Below are positions 36,269 to 46,263 of a stretch of 64,000 bases of DNA, piece by piece. The stretch lies in assembly GCA_000472185.1 (NCBI GenBank), contig AVDB01000011.1:37410-101409 (forward strand), written 5' to 3'. The notes under the pieces are model-generated. The model saw nothing but the letters and a program-made list of their open reading frames with translations. It had not been told where the DNA came from and ran no database searches. This DNA is from Rhodobacteraceae bacterium HIMB11. Its GTDB lineage: Bacteria > Pseudomonadota > Alphaproteobacteria > Rhodobacterales > Rhodobacteraceae. Positions within the stretch are counted from its first letter, which is position 1; each line of letters opens with the position of its first letter. Made by a program: the position numbers and the translations under genes.

Positions 36269-37080
36269 ACCAATAGATGCATTGTTTTGGGGTCAATCCC
36301 ATCGGTCTGTGACAGTATGCGCCGCCGCAATTTTTGCATGCCTTTGATCCATTTTTCGGGATCACTGGCGCGCAGCTTTGCATATTCCCCAACAATTGGG
36401 TGGGGCAGGATCAGAAACTGTTGTTCCTTCATTCCGTCTATCACCGCGCGTGCCACATCGGCGGGTGTCAAAAGACCAGGGTGATCTGGGATTATATCGT
36501 CAACATCATATCCCAACATAGAGGATGCAACATATTGTGGGCAGATAACCGATGACAGAATGCCGTCATCCCCGTGCGTAATGGCCAGCGATTGGGCAAA
36601 GCTGATGGCGGCCGCTTTGGTTGCGGAATAAGGGGCGTCGCCGATTTGTAACAGTAGGCCAGCGGCAGAGGCGGTGTTCACAAAATAACCTGAACCGCGC
36701 GAAATCATGTCGGGTAACAACGCGCGTGCCGCCCAAACATGGGACATGACGTGAATATCCCATGCACGCTGCCAAATCTGATCGGATGCGGATGCAACGT
36801 GATCTGGATCGGCCGAAATGACGCCTGCATTTGAAATCCAAATATCAATGTGCCCAAGATCGTGCGTGATATCGTTGATTGCCTGTTGGATTGCGCTGTG
36901 GTGTGTCACATCGCATGCAGCGCCATGTGCCCCAATCTGATCTGCAGTTTTGGAAACTGCATCTGAGTTCAAATCCAAAATCACTACGTCAGCATGTTCT
37001 GCAATCAAGGCTTCTGCGATCGCGCGCCCGATGCCGTGCGCGCCCCCAGTCACCACCGCGATTTTTCCAGCAAGCTCCAT
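36265..37080 (-). CDS. Short-chain dehydrogenase/reductase
   Basis: A 271-residue classical SDR. The cofactor motif TGGAHGIG is near residue 11, with an acidic residue after beta2 (VILDLNSD), which favours NAD. The catalytic tetrad is visible (SNAG, TASAAG, Y in PYSATKAAA with Lys four residues later). The substrate is unknown. It begins 1 bp before the ilvA 3' end, so it is likely co-transcribed behind ilvA. Confidence 0.9.
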   Translation of the reverse strand: MELAGKIAVVTGGAHGIGRAIAEALIAEHADVVILDLNSDAVSKTADQIGAHGAACDVTHHSAIQQAINDITHDLGHIDIWISNAGVISADPDHVASASDQIWQRAWDIHVMSHVWAARALLPDMISRGSGYFVNTASAAGLLLQIGDAPYSATKAAAISFAQSLAITHGDDGILSSVICPQYVASSMLGYDVDDIIPDHPGLLTPADVARAVIDGMKEQQFLILPHPIVGEYAKLRASDPEKWIKGMQKLRRRILSQTDGIDPKTMHLLV

Positions 37081-37081
37081 G

Positions 37082-38314
37082 TTAAATCACAAATTGCGAC
37101 AGCAGATCATCATTGGTAATATCGGTATAGGTAAATCCAGCCGCGTCCAAGCGTTTGAAAAAATCATCAAACTGTTCTGGCGTTTTGGTTTCAATCCCGA
37201 TCAGGATTGACCCAAAATTTCGCGCAGATTTTTTCAGGTATTCAAACCGGCTAATGTCATCCTCTGGACCCAAGTGACTTAGGAATTCGCGCAGTGCTCC
37301 GGGACGTTGTGGCATCCGTAGGATCAAATATTTTTTGATCCCACCGAAACGCTGTGCACGCTCTTTCACTTCGGGAAGGCGTTCAAAATCAAAGTTTCCA
37401 CCGGATGAAATGCACACAACCTTACGTCCACGAATGGCCTGCCCCATATCCTTTAACGCGTCCATCGCCAATGCGCCCGCAGGTTCCAAAACCACCCCTT
37501 CGACGTTTAGCATGTCCAACATGGTCAGGCACAAACGATCCTCTGGGATGCGTAGCACGTTGGCCAATCCGACACCCTTCAGTCGTTCAAATGTCTTTTC
37601 ACCAATCCGCCCAACTGCGGCACCATCTGCGAATGTATCTACTGTGTCCAAATTAATGGGTTTTCCCGCGATCAATGCCGCCCATAAACAGGCCCCGCCA
37701 AGGGGTTCAACCAGACTGAATTGACAGCGTGTTTCAAAATAACTGATCACGCCAGACGATAATCCGCCCCCACCAACGGGCAGTACGATGTGATCGGGAA
37801 TACCGCCCAGTTGACGTTCGATTTCAACGGCAACTGACGCCTGTCCCTCAATCACATCTTCATCGTCAAAGGGGGACAGGAAATGCGCCCCAGCCTCGGC
37901 GCAATGGGATTGGGCGGCGCGCAAACAATCATCGAAATAGTCACCAACCAAGCGCACCTCGATATTGTTGCCACCAAACATTTTGGTCTTTTGGATCTTT
38001 TGCTGCGGGGTGGTGACGGGCATAAAAATTGTGCCCTGCACATTCATATGGCGGCACATATACGCCACACCCTGTGCATGGTTTCCCGCACTGGCGCAAA
38101 CAAAATGCGTTTCACCCGCAACCTTGCGCATTGCATTAAAGGCCCCGCGTAGTTTGTAAGACCGCACAGGGCTTAGATCCTCACGTTTCAGCCATATGTC
38201 GGCGTCATAAAGTGCCGAGAGGTGTTCATTTTTCTGTAGCGGCGTTTCGGGGAAAACCCCTCGCATTGCTGCCTCGGCCGCTTGGGCCATATCTTGAAAA
38301 TTTGTCATGAACAT
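37082..38314 (-). CDS. ilvA: Threonine ammonia-lyase
   Basis: A 410-residue PLP enzyme converting threonine to 2-oxobutanoate for isoleucine synthesis. The PLP lysine is Lys54 in RSYKLRGAF, the phosphate-binding loop is PVGGGGLSSGV, and the C-terminal part is a single ACT-like regulatory domain (YLILRMPQRPGALREFLSHL). The N-terminus allows ATG 38314 or 38308. It is transcribed with the SDR gene and is divergent from argG. Confidence 0.92.
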   Translation of the reverse strand: MFMTNFQDMAQAAEAAMRGVFPETPLQKNEHLSALYDADIWLKREDLSPVRSYKLRGAFNAMRKVAGETHFVCASAGNHAQGVAYMCRHMNVQGTIFMPVTTPQQKIQKTKMFGGNNIEVRLVGDYFDDCLRAAQSHCAEAGAHFLSPFDDEDVIEGQASVAVEIERQLGGIPDHIVLPVGGGGLSSGVISYFETRCQFSLVEPLGGACLWAALIAGKPINLDTVDTFADGAAVGRIGEKTFERLKGVGLANVLRIPEDRLCLTMLDMLNVEGVVLEPAGALAMDALKDMGQAIRGRKVVCISSGGNFDFERLPEVKERAQRFGGIKKYLILRMPQRPGALREFLSHLGPEDDISRFEYLKKSARNFGSILIGIETKTPEQFDDFFKRLDAAGFTYTDITNDDLLSQFVI

Positions 38315-38465
38315 AGCTTTGGCTCAGGGCCGCTGTCCATGCAAGGATATACTTCGGCATACTTTGGAAACATCAGTGCGATTTCGTTTTGATTTTGGGC
38401 GCTATGGCTTGCCCCCGGATTGAAAAACCGTTAGTGCCCTTGCCAATTGAAAAAGGGGAATCTGA

Positions 38466-39689
38466 ATGTCCGCGCCTAAGAAAGTAGTACTGGCCTATTC
38501 TGGCGGCCTTGATACGTCTATCATCCTGAAATGGCTTCAAACTGAATACGGGTGTGAGGTCGTGACCTTTACTGCCGATCTCGGTCAGGGAGAAGAGCTT
38601 GAACCCGCGCGCCAAAAGGCGGAATTGCTGGGGATCAAGCCAGAAAATATTTTCATCGAAGATGTGCGCGAAGAATTTGTGCGTGATTTTGTATTCCCAA
38701 TGTTCCGTGCGAATGCGCTTTATGAGGGGTTGTACCTGCTTGGCACCTCAATCGCGCGGCCCCTGATTTCAAAACGTTTGGTTGAAATTGCCGCGGAAAC
38801 AGGTGCGGATGCGGTGGCCCACGGCGCGACAGGCAAAGGCAACGATCAGGTGCGTTTTGAATTGGCGGCCTATGCGTTGAACCCAGATATCAAGGTGATT
38901 GCACCCTGGCGCGAATGGGATTTGTCGAGTCGTACCAAATTGATTGGTTTTGCCGAGGAACATCAAATTCCGATCGCCAAGGACAAACGCGGCGAAGCAC
39001 CGTTCAGCGTTGATGCGAACCTGCTACATACCTCGTCAGAGGGTAAGGTTTTGGAAGATCCAGCCGTTGAAGCACCCGATTATGTGTATCAACGCACGGT
39101 CCATCCAGAGGATGCACCAGACACAGCCGAAGTGATTGAAGTGACATTCAAGGCAGGCGATGCCATGGCAATCAACGGCGAAGAGATGTCACCCGCAACC
39201 ATCCTAACAAAACTAAACGAATACGGCGGCAAGCATGGTATTGGCCGTTTGGATTTGGTTGAGGGTCGTTTCGTTGGAATGAAGTCACGCGGTATTTACG
39301 AAACACCGGGTGGTACCATCCTGTTGGAAGCACATCGTGGCATTGAGCAAATCACATTGGATCGCGGGGCTGCACACCTAAAAGATGAGTTGATGCCAAA
39401 ATATGCGGAGCTGATTTATAACGGTTTCTGGTATTCGCCAGAGCGTGAAATGCTGCAGGCATTGATCGACAAATCACAAGAACAAGTGACAGGTACTGTG
39501 CGTTTGAAGCTGTACAAAGGATCCGTGCGCACAATTGGTCGTTGGTCAGACTATAGCTTGTATTCCGAGGCGCATGTGACCTTTGAAGAGGATGCAGGGG
39601 CCTATGATCAAAAGGACGCCGCAGGGTTTATTCACCTAAATGCCTTGCGCCTAAAACTCTTGGCGGCGCGCAAGCGTCGGATGGGATAA
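38466..39689 (+). CDS. argG: Argininosuccinate synthase
   Basis: A 407-residue enzyme joining citrulline and aspartate in arginine synthesis. The N-terminal ATP pyrophosphatase loop [12 protein letters not shown] (about 9-20) and downstream blocks ([32 protein letters not shown]) are full matches. A GGGGAA ribosome site precedes the ATG. A strong terminator follows 23 bp after the stop. Confidence 0.97.
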   Translation: MSAPKKVVLAYSGGLDTSIILKWLQTEYGCEVVTFTADLGQGEELEPARQKAELLGIKPENIFIEDVREEFVRDFVFPMFRANALYEGLYLLGTSIARPLISKRLVEIAAETGADAVAHGATGKGNDQVRFELAAYALNPDIKVIAPWREWDLSSRTKLIGFAEEHQIPIAKDKRGEAPFSVDANLLHTSSEGKVLEDPAVEAPDYVYQRTVHPEDAPDTAEVIEVTFKAGDAMAINGEEMSPATILTKLNEYGGKHGIGRLDLVEGRFVGMKSRGIYETPGGTILLEAHRGIEQITLDRGAAHLKDELMPKYAELIYNGFWYSPEREMLQALIDKSQEQVTGTVRLKLYKGSVRTIGRWSDYSLYSEAHVTFEEDAGAYDQKDAAGFIHLNALRLKLLAARKRRMG

Positions 39690-39712
39690 GGCATTGTAAA
39701 TATGTAAAATAT

Positions 39713-39739
39713 GGCCGTCCTGATTGGGGCGGCCTTTTT
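39713..39739 (+). terminator. Rho-independent terminator after argG
   Basis: Stem GGCCGTCC (39713-39720) / GGGCGGCC (39727-39734), 8 bp with one wobble and a 6-nt loop, is followed by five Ts (39735-39739). Confidence 0.9.
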
Positions 39740-39752
39740 GTTGGAGCGGGAC

Positions 39753-40481
39753 ATGACCCCAATTTATGCAATCGGTGATATTCACGGACACCTGGATAAA
39801 CTGGATGCGGCACTAGAGCGTATTCAAGCGGATGGTGGCGCGGATGCGACGATTGTGTTTGTCGGGGATTATGTGGACCGTGGCGCAGAAAGTCAGGGTG
39901 TCATTCAGAGAATTATCGATGGCCGAACATCGGGCAAAAACTGGATCACACTGAAGGGTAACCATGACCGCATGTTTGAGTTGTTTATGCAATCGCCGCC
40001 ACAGCATGATCCGCATTTGTTGTTGGGGATGGATTGGTTCAATGATCGCATTGGTGGAATATCCACACTTGAATCCTATGGTATTGAAATTGAACGTGGT
40101 GTCTCGCGCACGTATCAGATTCATGCCCAAGCCCTAGAGCGTGTGCCCGCTGCACATATTGCGTTTTTGAAGGGCTTAAAGACTCATTATCTGGTCAATG
40201 ATACTTTATTTGTGCACGCGGGCATTCGGCCCGAAATTTCACTAGCTGCGCAAACAGAAACAGATTTGTTGTGGATCAGACAAGAGTTTCATGACTATCT
40301 AAATGATCACCAATATTTGGTCGTACATGGCCATACACCCGTGCAAAATATAACGCATTACGGCAATCGCGTGAATATAGATGGGGGCGCGGCCTATGGG
40401 CGGGAATTGACCCCGATCGTGACTGAGGGTGCAGAAATTTTTGCACTGGGTCGGGGCGGACGGGTGCGATTAGAGCCCTAA
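39753..40481 (+). CDS. Metallophosphoesterase (PrpA/PrpB-like serine/threonine phosphatase family)
   Basis: A 242-residue calcineurin-like phosphoesterase. Metal-binding motifs run in order: GDIHGHLDKL, VGDYVDRG, GNHDRM, and later HAGIRPE and VHGHTP. ATG 39753 is chosen because it follows GGAG and leaves the argG terminator outside the gene; the longer frame would run through the terminator. The substrate (phosphoprotein or dinucleoside polyphosphate) is not resolvable. Confidence 0.88.
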   Translation: MTPIYAIGDIHGHLDKLDAALERIQADGGADATIVFVGDYVDRGAESQGVIQRIIDGRTSGKNWITLKGNHDRMFELFMQSPPQHDPHLLLGMDWFNDRIGGISTLESYGIEIERGVSRTYQIHAQALERVPAAHIAFLKGLKTHYLVNDTLFVHAGIRPEISLAAQTETDLLWIRQEFHDYLNDHQYLVVHGHTPVQNITHYGNRVNIDGGAAYGRELTPIVTEGAEIFALGRGGRVRLEP

Positions 40482-40500
40482 AAAGCGGCGTCTGTTTTAG

Positions 40501-40533
40501 GTCGGTATAACGTCGGTATTGTGTCGGTGTTTT
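40501..40533. repeat. Three tandem 11-bp repeats
   Basis: GTCGGTATAAC (40501-40511), GTCGGTATTGT (40512-40522) and GTCGGTGTTTT (40523-40533) follow each other with an exact 11-bp period in the gap between the phosphoesterase and rlmN. Both genes end here, convergently. Function is unknown. Confidence 0.75.
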
Positions 40534-40594
40534 TGCGTTCTGGCGGTGCGACGCTCGTGCCATGGTACATCGCCCCGCCCACCATCCCGCAGGG

Positions 40595-41770
40595 TCAGAG
40601 GCCTGCTTCGGCCTCGATTGCTTTTTTAGATTTGCGCGCCCGTTCGGTTGCAGATTTCAACTGACCGCAGGCGGCCATGATGTCTTCGCCCCGTGGAGTG
40701 CGGATGGGGCTTGCGTAGCCCGCTTTGTAAATAATATCGGCGAAAGCTTCGATCCGTGACCAGTCAGAACGTTCGTAAGGGGAGCCTGGCCATTCATTAA
40801 AGGGGATCAAATTGATCTTGGCAGGAATGCCCTTGATCAGTTTCACCAATCGACGCGCATCTGCATCCGTATCATTCACGTCCTTTAGCATCACATATTC
40901 AAACGTGATCCGTTCGGAATTAGACACCTTGGGGTAGGTGCGCAGCGTATCCAACAATTCCGCAATGTTCCACTTTTTATTGATGGGGACGAGTTTGTCA
41001 CGCACTTCATTCGTTGTGGCGTGAAACGAAATGGCAAGTTGGCATCCGATTTCCTGCGCGGTTTTTGCAATTTCGGGCACGACACCAGATGTGGACAGGG
41101 TGATGCGACGACGGGACAGAGAGATCCCCTCTGGGTCCATTGCAATTTTCATCGCATCCCGCACATTGTCAAAATTATATAGTGGTTCGCCCATGCCCAT
41201 CAGAACGATATTTGACAAAAGGCGCGTTTCGTTTTTGGGCGCACCTTGTTCGGGCCATTCACCCAAATCATCACGCGCAACCAAAACCTGACCAATGATT
41301 TCCGCAGTTGTCAGGTTACGCACCAATTTCTGGGTGCCGGTATGACAGAAGGAGCACGTCAATGTGCAGCCCACCTGCGAGCTGATGCACAATGTGCCGC
41401 GGTCCTCCTCTGGGATATAAACGGTTTCAACCTCGTGTCCGCCTGCGATCCTCATTAGGTATTTGCGCGTCCCATCCAGCGAGACTTGTTTTGAAACAAC
41501 CTCGGGCACCTCGATCACAAAGTGTTCTGCCAACTCGGCGCGATAGGTTTTTGCAAGATTGCTCATCACTGCGAAATCGCGGACACCTTTTTCGTAAATC
41601 CACTGCCAGATTTGGCCCACACGCATTTTAGCCTGTTTTTCGGGTGTCCCGTGTTCGATCAAAACATTGCGCATTTGGGCACGGGTCAGGCCCACCAAAT
41701 TCATGGGGCCATCGGGCAATTTGCGTGGGATCGTCAAAACGTCCTGTGTGATCGGCGCAGACACAGTCAT
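40595..41770 (-). CDS. rlmN: 23S rRNA/tRNA adenine-C2 methyltransferase RlmN
   Basis: A radical-SAM enzyme of about 391 residues. The cluster-binding CX3CX2C is CTLTCSFC, and a later cysteine near the C-terminus (MAACGQL) is the expected methyl-transfer cysteine. It methylates A2503 of 23S rRNA and A37 of some tRNAs. ATG 41770 has AGG at 7 nt and is preferred to 41785. A hairpin separates it from the upstream IalB-like gene. Confidence 0.94.
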   Translation of the reverse strand: MTVSAPITQDVLTIPRKLPDGPMNLVGLTRAQMRNVLIEHGTPEKQAKMRVGQIWQWIYEKGVRDFAVMSNLAKTYRAELAEHFVIEVPEVVSKQVSLDGTRKYLMRIAGGHEVETVYIPEEDRGTLCISSQVGCTLTCSFCHTGTQKLVRNLTTAEIIGQVLVARDDLGEWPEQGAPKNETRLLSNIVLMGMGEPLYNFDNVRDAMKIAMDPEGISLSRRRITLSTSGVVPEIAKTAQEIGCQLAISFHATTNEVRDKLVPINKKWNIAELLDTLRTYPKVSNSERITFEYVMLKDVNDTDADARRLVKLIKGIPAKINLIPFNEWPGSPYERSDWSRIEAFADIIYKAGYASPIRTPRGEDIMAACGQLKSATERARKSKKAIEAEAGL

Positions 41771-41795
41771 GATATACCTGTTCATTAAAGAAGTC

Positions 41796-41820
41796 GGGCG
41801 AACCCATACAGGATTCGCCC
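41796..41820 (-). terminator. Hairpin between the IalB-like gene and rlmN
   Basis: A 7-bp perfect stem GGGCGAA / TTCGCCC (41820-41814 with 41802-41796 on the minus strand) has an 11-nt loop and is followed by a mixed T-rich tail (GACTTCTTT). It is probably a weak terminator for the IalB-like gene. Confidence 0.5.
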
Positions 41821-41848
41821 AGAATTAGCAAAAAGATTAGTGTGCGCG

Positions 41849-42373
41849 TTATTTACAGCGCTTATCGGCATCCTCAACCGCGGCCGTGAACCCAAGTAGG
41901 GAGAAGGTGTCTTCGGTGCGCGTTCCGCGGGACGAACGAGCCGTCAACTTGGCCTTGGCCCCCTTTTTCATGGCGGCGATGATTTTTGCATCATCCCCTT
42001 GGTTCGCCCAGGCCCATTCATCCTTGGTATATAAGGCGAATTTGTTGCCATCTATTGTCATATCCACAGTTGAATCAGGCGCAAAGGGATAGCCCCCTGT
42101 GAACACGATTTGACCGTTCACCTTGGCCTTTGGATCATAAACAACCATCAACGCGATATCACCACGACGTACGGCAACGACGCGACCGTTTCGGGTATTC
42201 ACGGTTTCTTTGGGGATCGAAACGGCCCAGCATTGTTTTGGGTTTGTTTCGGCAAAAACATCCCAATCTACACTTTCATCAACCTTGGCAGTGCTGTTTT
42301 CCTGTGCGCTGACGGGTGCGCCAAACATCAAGGAAATTGGCAAAACGAGGCTAAGGATCAATTTTGTTTTCAT
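41849..42373 (-). CDS. Invasion-associated locus B (IalB)-like exported protein
   Basis: A 174-residue periplasmic protein with a Sec signal peptide (ending PVSAQEN) and an IalB fold: DWDVFAETNPKQCWAVS, then VNGQIVFTGGYPFAPDSTVDMTIDG and a C-terminal cysteine (DKRCK) that could pair with that in KQCW. The family is named from Bartonella but is widespread in free-living alphaproteobacteria, so no virulence role is implied here. Confidence 0.85.
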   Translation of the reverse strand: MKTKLILSLVLPISLMFGAPVSAQENSTAKVDESVDWDVFAETNPKQCWAVSIPKETVNTRNGRVVAVRRGDIALMVVYDPKAKVNGQIVFTGGYPFAPDSTVDMTIDGNKFALYTKDEWAWANQGDDAKIIAAMKKGAKAKLTARSSRGTRTEDTFSLLGFTAAVEDADKRCK

Positions 42374-42543
42374 TTTTTCCCTCCGCCCGTTGTGGGCCTG
42401 CTATCTTTTCTTATTTGACGCCTTAACATGCATGAAATAATGCGCAAGGACACCTTGAACTCGACAGAGGCAACTTAGCGCGAGTTTTGACTTTTATGGA
42501 AGCCCCTTTGGCATAAAATTGCCAGTAAAGACGGAGAAACGTG

Positions 42544-43542
42544 ATGCCTGTGCCCCATCCTATGTGCGAAGCTTGGCGCGGACCTGTATTGGAAAATGTG
42601 CATTTGGGTCATGCTGTCGTATGTGATGCAACTGGCGAAATTGTGCAGGCGTGGGGTGACCCGAATGCGGTGATGCTGCCACGTTCCTCTTGTAAGATGA
42701 TCCAAGCCTTGCCTCTGATCACCTCGGGTGCGGCTGGGGCGTTTGGGTTGGGGCAGGCTCAATTGGCCTTGGCCTGTGCGTCGCATAATGGGGCGACAAT
42801 CCACACGCATCGTGTGCAGGCGTGGCTGAGCGACCTGGGTTTAGGGGATCACGATTTGCGCTGTGGTCCGCAGATGCCACGCGATGCAGAAGAACGCGCC
42901 AGTTTGCACGCGCAAGGCACAACACCGTGTCAGTGGCATAACAATTGTTCAGGGAAACATGCAGGATTTTTGACGCTTAACAAACATCTAGGGGGCGGTG
43001 CAGACTATCACCAACCTGATCACCTGGTGCAACAAGCCTGTCTAACAGCGTTTGAGGATACAACGGGGCAGGATACGCTGGGCTATGGAATTGATGGGTG
43101 TTCGGCACCAAATTTTGCGACAACGGTTCACGGATTGGCGCGTGCTATGGCGTGGTTTGCATCCGCCGCAGATCGCAACGATGTGGCGTCCAATGCGGCA
43201 TCGGATCTGGTGCAGGCGATGTGTGCCTATCCCGAATTGGTTGCGGGAGAAGGGCGGGCCTGTACCGAATTGATGCGTGCCATGGATGGCCGTGTCGCAA
43301 TTAAAACGGGCGCGGATGCGGTTTTCGTGGCGATTATTCCCGAGTTTAAGATGGGCGTGGCCCTAAAAATTGTCGATGGCACGATGCGCGCGGCGGAATG
43401 CGCGATTGCCCATATTTTGATTGGTTTGGGTGTTTTGGATGCACATCACCCGGCTGCGCAAAAATACCGTACGCCTGACATCACGAATTGGAACGGCATT
43501 ATCTGTGGGGGCGTGAAGCCCGCAGACGGGTTTATCGTATGA
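42544..43542 (+). CDS. Asparaginase (II-type family)
   Basis: A 332-residue protein of the alphaproteobacterial asparaginase family (PF06089-like). Visible family blocks are [14 protein letters not shown] near residue 42, [15 protein letters not shown] near 127, and [12 protein letters not shown]. This family is unrelated to the classical periplasmic enzyme and has no signal peptide. ATG 42544 is preferred over GTG 42541 because GGAG is then 7 nt away. The stop overlaps the start of the pseudouridine synthase gene (ATGA). Confidence 0.88.
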   Translation: MPVPHPMCEAWRGPVLENVHLGHAVVCDATGEIVQAWGDPNAVMLPRSSCKMIQALPLITSGAAGAFGLGQAQLALACASHNGATIHTHRVQAWLSDLGLGDHDLRCGPQMPRDAEERASLHAQGTTPCQWHNNCSGKHAGFLTLNKHLGGGADYHQPDHLVQQACLTAFEDTTGQDTLGYGIDGCSAPNFATTVHGLARAMAWFASAADRNDVASNAASDLVQAMCAYPELVAGEGRACTELMRAMDGRVAIKTGADAVFVAIIPEFKMGVALKIVDGTMRAAECAIAHILIGLGVLDAHHPAAQKYRTPDITNWNGIICGGVKPADGFIV

Positions 43543-44081
43543 TCCTATTGTTCAACAAACCCTTCAATGTTTTGTCGCAGTTCACGGACAACAGTGTGGA
43601 TGCATCCAAGCGTCAGACCCTGTCCGATTTTATCAATATCCCCAAAGTCTATCCAGCGGGGCGATTGGATCGCGATAGTGAAGGGTTGTTGATCCTAACG
43701 GACAATGGACGTTTGCAGGCTCGGATTTCAAATCCCAAGCATAAGACACCCAAAACCTATTGGGCGCAGGTTGAGGGCGCACCAAGTGATCAGGATCTTG
43801 ATCCCCTGCGGCGCGGTATCACGTTAAAGGATGGAAAATGCCTGCCCGCCAAAGTTGAACTGATGGCACCACCCGATTTGTGGGAACGCGATCCGCCTGT
43901 GCGCTATCGAAAATCGGTTCCAGATACGTGGATTTCCATAACAGTCACCGAAGGACGCAATCGTCAGGTGCGCCGAATGACGGCTGCGATTGGATTTCCA
44001 ACGCTACGTTTGGTGCGTGCCGTGATCGGGGATTGGTCGATCGATGGTATTGATCACGGCACCTATAAGGTGATCGGTTAG
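43539..44081 (+). CDS. RluE-like 23S rRNA pseudouridine synthase
   Basis: A 180-residue RsuA-family enzyme lacking an S4 domain, as in RluE. The catalytic block is [18 protein letters not shown], and the C-terminal motif is [26 protein letters not shown] 43539 overlaps the asparaginase stop by 4 bp; the longer frame is discarded. Its 3' end overlaps the convergent SulP gene by 4 bp. Confidence 0.9.
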   Translation: MILLFNKPFNVLSQFTDNSVDASKRQTLSDFINIPKVYPAGRLDRDSEGLLILTDNGRLQARISNPKHKTPKTYWAQVEGAPSDQDLDPLRRGITLKDGKCLPAKVELMAPPDLWERDPPVRYRKSVPDTWISITVTEGRNRQVRRMTAAIGFPTLRLVRAVIGDWSIDGIDHGTYKVIG

Positions 44082-45817
44082 ATTTGCTGGGGCTTCAAGG
44101 ATTGAAACGCTTCATATTGCGATAGAAACACCTGACCTGTCAGATCATTCAGGAAATGACTGCACTTTAGGCGATCCATCACGGGGCCTTTGACCTCGGA
44201 CAGGTGCAATTTGATGCCCAGATCCCGTAGGCGGTGGTTGATCGCCTCAAGGCTTTCAAGCGCCGACATGTCGATTTCATTCACGGCAGAGCACATAAGC
44301 ACAACATGACGAATGGGTTGATCACATGCGATACGATCATACACCATGTCCTGTAAAAATGCGGCATTTGCGAAATACAGGCTTTCGTCCACACGTAGCG
44401 TGACCAAATTAGGATAGGTTTCGACCTCATGGCGGTTGATGTTGCGAAAATGTTCAGTGCCCGCAACCAAACCAACCTCTGCCACATGCGGTTTTGACGT
44501 TTTGTAAAGGAACAGCCCGATTGATAGCAAAACGCCTGCAGAGACGCCCGCCTCGACACCAAAACCCAAGGTTAGGACGATGGTGGCAAATACGGCGGCG
44601 AAATCCACTTTGGAATAGGACCAGGCGTTTTTCAAAACCGAAAAATCAACCAAGGATAAAACGGCCACGATGATTGTCGCTGCCAATGTTGCCTTGGGTA
44701 AAAAGAACAATAGCGGTGTTAGCAAGAGGGCTGCCAATCCGATACCTATTGCGGTAAAGGCACCAGCGGCGGGCGTTTCCGCGCCCGCATCAAAATTCAC
44801 AACCGAACGGGCAAAGCCACCGGTTACGGGGTATCCGCCAGAGACGGCCGATGCGATGTTGGATGCGCCCAAACCGATCAATTCCTGATCAGGCACGATG
44901 CGTTGGCGTTTTTTTGCGGCAAGGGTCGATGCGACAGAAACAGATTCAACAAATCCAATCACGGAGATCAATACGCCAGACATCAACAGCTGACCCCAGA
45001 GTGTTGGTGAAAAACTGGGTGTTGTTAGCGGCGGCAAACCCATTGGAACGGTTCCTACAATTTTAACCCCCTGTGACGACAGATCGAACAGAAAGGTGAC
45101 CAGTGTTGTCAAAACAACCGCTCCAACTGGACCAGCCTTGGCCAAAATATCGGCTGTGCGTGGGGCAAGTCCCATATTCAACAGTGCTGGTTTCAATCCT
45201 TTTTTGACCCAGAAAAGAAAGGCCAAGGTGCTGGCCCCCAATCCCAACGTGATGGGATTAATCATGTGACGGTGATCGACCAGTGAAAAAATCAATTCGA
45301 CCAAGGTGTGCCCATGCGCATCAACACCCAAAATATGTTTTAGCTGACTGGTGGCGATCAGCAGCCCAGAGGCCGTGATGAACCCTGCGATTACGGGGTG
45401 GGACAAAAAATTCGCCAGAAAACCCAGCCGCAAAACACCCATTGCAATCAGGATGACCCCCGAAATAAAGGCCAGCGTAACGGCAGCCAGCGCAATATCA
45501 GTGTGCGATGTGAGGCCAAGGTTTTCAATTGCAGCTGCGGTCATGAGTGAGACAACCGCAACTGGTCCAACCGCCAAGGCCCGCGATGTCCCAAAAATCG
45601 CATACGCCACCAAAGGTAAGATGGATGCATATAGGCCCATTTCGGCAGGAAGGCCCGCCAACAATGCATAAGCCAGCGATTGAGGGATCAGCATGATTGT
45701 CACGATAATCGCAGCAACCGCATCCGACGTGAATGTGTTTGAATTATAGACAGAGGCCCATTCAAGCATTGGAACATACTGCTTGATCCGGCCATACAGC
45801 GGTGATGGCGTTTTCAT
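44078..45817 (-). CDS. SulP family anion transporter
   Basis: A 579-residue SLC26/SulP permease with about 12-14 membrane segments in the first 400 residues ([39 protein letters not shown]) and a C-terminal STAS domain ([24 protein letters not shown]). It would carry sulfate, bicarbonate or a related anion. ATG 45817 follows GGAATA; a longer frame overlaps the upstream gene and is rejected. The TIGR01244 gene lies 17 bp upstream in the same direction, suggesting a shared sulfur-related transcript. Confidence 0.9.
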   Translation of the reverse strand: MKTPSPLYGRIKQYVPMLEWASVYNSNTFTSDAVAAIIVTIMLIPQSLAYALLAGLPAEMGLYASILPLVAYAIFGTSRALAVGPVAVVSLMTAAAIENLGLTSHTDIALAAVTLAFISGVILIAMGVLRLGFLANFLSHPVIAGFITASGLLIATSQLKHILGVDAHGHTLVELIFSLVDHRHMINPITLGLGASTLAFLFWVKKGLKPALLNMGLAPRTADILAKAGPVGAVVLTTLVTFLFDLSSQGVKIVGTVPMGLPPLTTPSFSPTLWGQLLMSGVLISVIGFVESVSVASTLAAKKRQRIVPDQELIGLGASNIASAVSGGYPVTGGFARSVVNFDAGAETPAAGAFTAIGIGLAALLLTPLLFFLPKATLAATIIVAVLSLVDFSVLKNAWSYSKVDFAAVFATIVLTLGFGVEAGVSAGVLLSIGLFLYKTSKPHVAEVGLVAGTEHFRNINRHEVETYPNLVTLRVDESLYFANAAFLQDMVYDRIACDQPIRHVVLMCSAVNEIDMSALESLEAINHRLRDLGIKLHLSEVKGPVMDRLKCSHFLNDLTGQVFLSQYEAFQSLKPQQI

Positions 45818-45834
45818 TGTGTTATTCCGATGCG

Positions 45835-46161
45835 CTAGGCGTTTGCCGCGTGAAACAGGATTGAGGAGCGATTTCCGCTGCGACAATAGGCAAAAATAGG
45901 TTTCGGCAATTCGGCGATGGCGTTGGCCATTTCCTTAATTTGCGCGGGCGTTGGCATTGCCGTGATAGGAACATGCGCCGTTTTCAATCCCGCATCATGC
46001 GCGGCATTTGCGATATCGTTGAACACAGGCTGTGTGGGCTCTTCGAAATCCGGTCGGTTGCAAATAATCGATTTAAAACCTGCATTGGCAATCTCGGTCA
46101 CATCTGCTGCTGTGATCTGCGGAGAGACAGAAAAATCCTTTGAAATTTGTGTAATGTGCAT
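45835..46161 (-). CDS. TIGR01244/DUF442 family phosphatase- or sulfurtransferase-like protein
   Basis: A 108-residue protein with the cysteine-phosphatase-like loop Cys93-x5-Arg98 (YCRSGNRSS). The start ITQISKDFSVSPQITAADV is family-typical. Relatives are often fused to Blh-type sulfur dioxygenases and occur in sulfide or H2S detoxification gene sets. The position just ahead of a SulP transporter supports a sulfur-related role but does not prove it. Confidence 0.85.
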   Translation of the reverse strand: MHITQISKDFSVSPQITAADVTEIANAGFKSIICNRPDFEEPTQPVFNDIANAAHDAGLKTAHVPITAMPTPAQIKEMANAIAELPKPIFAYCRSGNRSSILFHAANA

Positions 46162-46213
46162 GATTTGAATCCTAAATCGAGTCGTTGCTCAATCTATATA
46201 TTCAAAAAATGGA

Positions 46214-46240
46214 ATAAATAAAAGCCCAAAAGTTTTGGGC
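46214..46240 (-). terminator. Rho-independent terminator after the class III aminotransferase
   Basis: On the minus strand GCCCAAAA (46240-46233) and TTTTGGGC (46231-46224) form an almost loopless 7-8 bp stem, followed by TTTTATTTAT. Confidence 0.85.
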
Positions 46241-46263
46241 CAACAAAATAGTGGGTTTCAGCG

